Source of the DNA: an uncultured Bacillota bacterium
GTDB lineage: Bacteria > Bacillota > Clostridia > Peptostreptococcales > Anaerovoracaceae
Reading direction: 5' to 3'
Length of the DNA stretch: 5,947 nucleotides
NCBI GenBank assembly: GCA_946545145.1
Contig: CAMNNG010000072.1
Location: 1-5,947 of the forward strand
In this document: positions 5,913-5,947 of the stretch, one piece after another
How the letters are laid out: the number at the start of each line of letters is the position of its first letter
How positions within the stretch are numbered: the first letter of the stretch is position 1
Translations under genes and position numbers: made by a program
The notes under the pieces: model-generated
Seen by the model: only the letters and a program-made list of their open reading frames with translations
Databases searched by the model: none
What the model was told of the DNA's origin: nothing

Positions 5913-5947
5913 TTGGGGGTTTCTCCTTTTCTCACATTTCCGGCCCT

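Noticed and set aside
5913..5947. Cobalamin riboswitch or promoter upstream of the mutase
   Set aside because: Only 35 nt upstream of the start are present; they hold an AGGAG ribosome site but no B12-box-like sequence or promoter boxes. Any such element would lie outside the window.

Overview
The window is a compact, fully minus-strand gene cluster of about 5.9 kb built around an adenosylcobalamin (coenzyme B12)-dependent mutase. In transcription order (right to left) it holds the mutase catalytic subunit (5912-4230), its separate B12-binding small subunit (4122-3721), a MeaB/ArgK-type G-protein chaperone (3718-2786), a CobA/CobO-type cob(I)alamin adenosyltransferase (2710-2108), a NUDIX hydrolase (2095-1571) and a two-domain family I CoA-transferase (1553-9). 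All six reading frames are intact. No RNA gene, CRISPR array, insertion sequence or phage feature was seen.

Organism: the split mutase (catalytic and B12 domains as separate proteins), the fused propionate/acetate CoA-transferase of the Pct/YdiF type, the AGGAG-like ribosome sites and the tight spacing suggest an anaerobic Firmicute of the Clostridia with moderate GC content. This is inference from protein character only; no phylogenetic marker is present.

Layout: the mutase is followed by a 107-nt gap holding a strong hairpin with a cUCCGg tetraloop, then the small subunit and meaB separated by 2 nt. After meaB comes an 11-bp stem followed by TTTT, a probable intrinsic terminator or attenuator. 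It divides the cluster into a mutase block and a second block of adenosyltransferase, NUDIX and CoA-transferase, whose genes are 12 and 17 nt apart.

How the genes fit: the adenosyltransferase makes the cofactor, MeaB loads and protects it, the two mutase subunits form the enzyme, and the CoA-transferase could activate or release the acid. No propionyl-CoA carboxylase, methylmalonyl-CoA epimerase or decarboxylase lies in the window.

Most interesting point: the catalytic subunit keeps the fold and several signature segments of the methylmalonyl-CoA mutase superfamily. However, almost every residue I can place at the substrate and CoA-contact positions is changed: equivalents of Tyr89, Gln197, Arg207, His244, Arg283, Ser285 and the RxHxQTSG motif. 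The partner B12 subunit and MeaB keep their key motifs, so the system looks active but probably acts on something other than methylmalonyl-CoA. It does not match the known isobutyryl-CoA or 2-hydroxyisobutyryl-CoA mutase signatures either.
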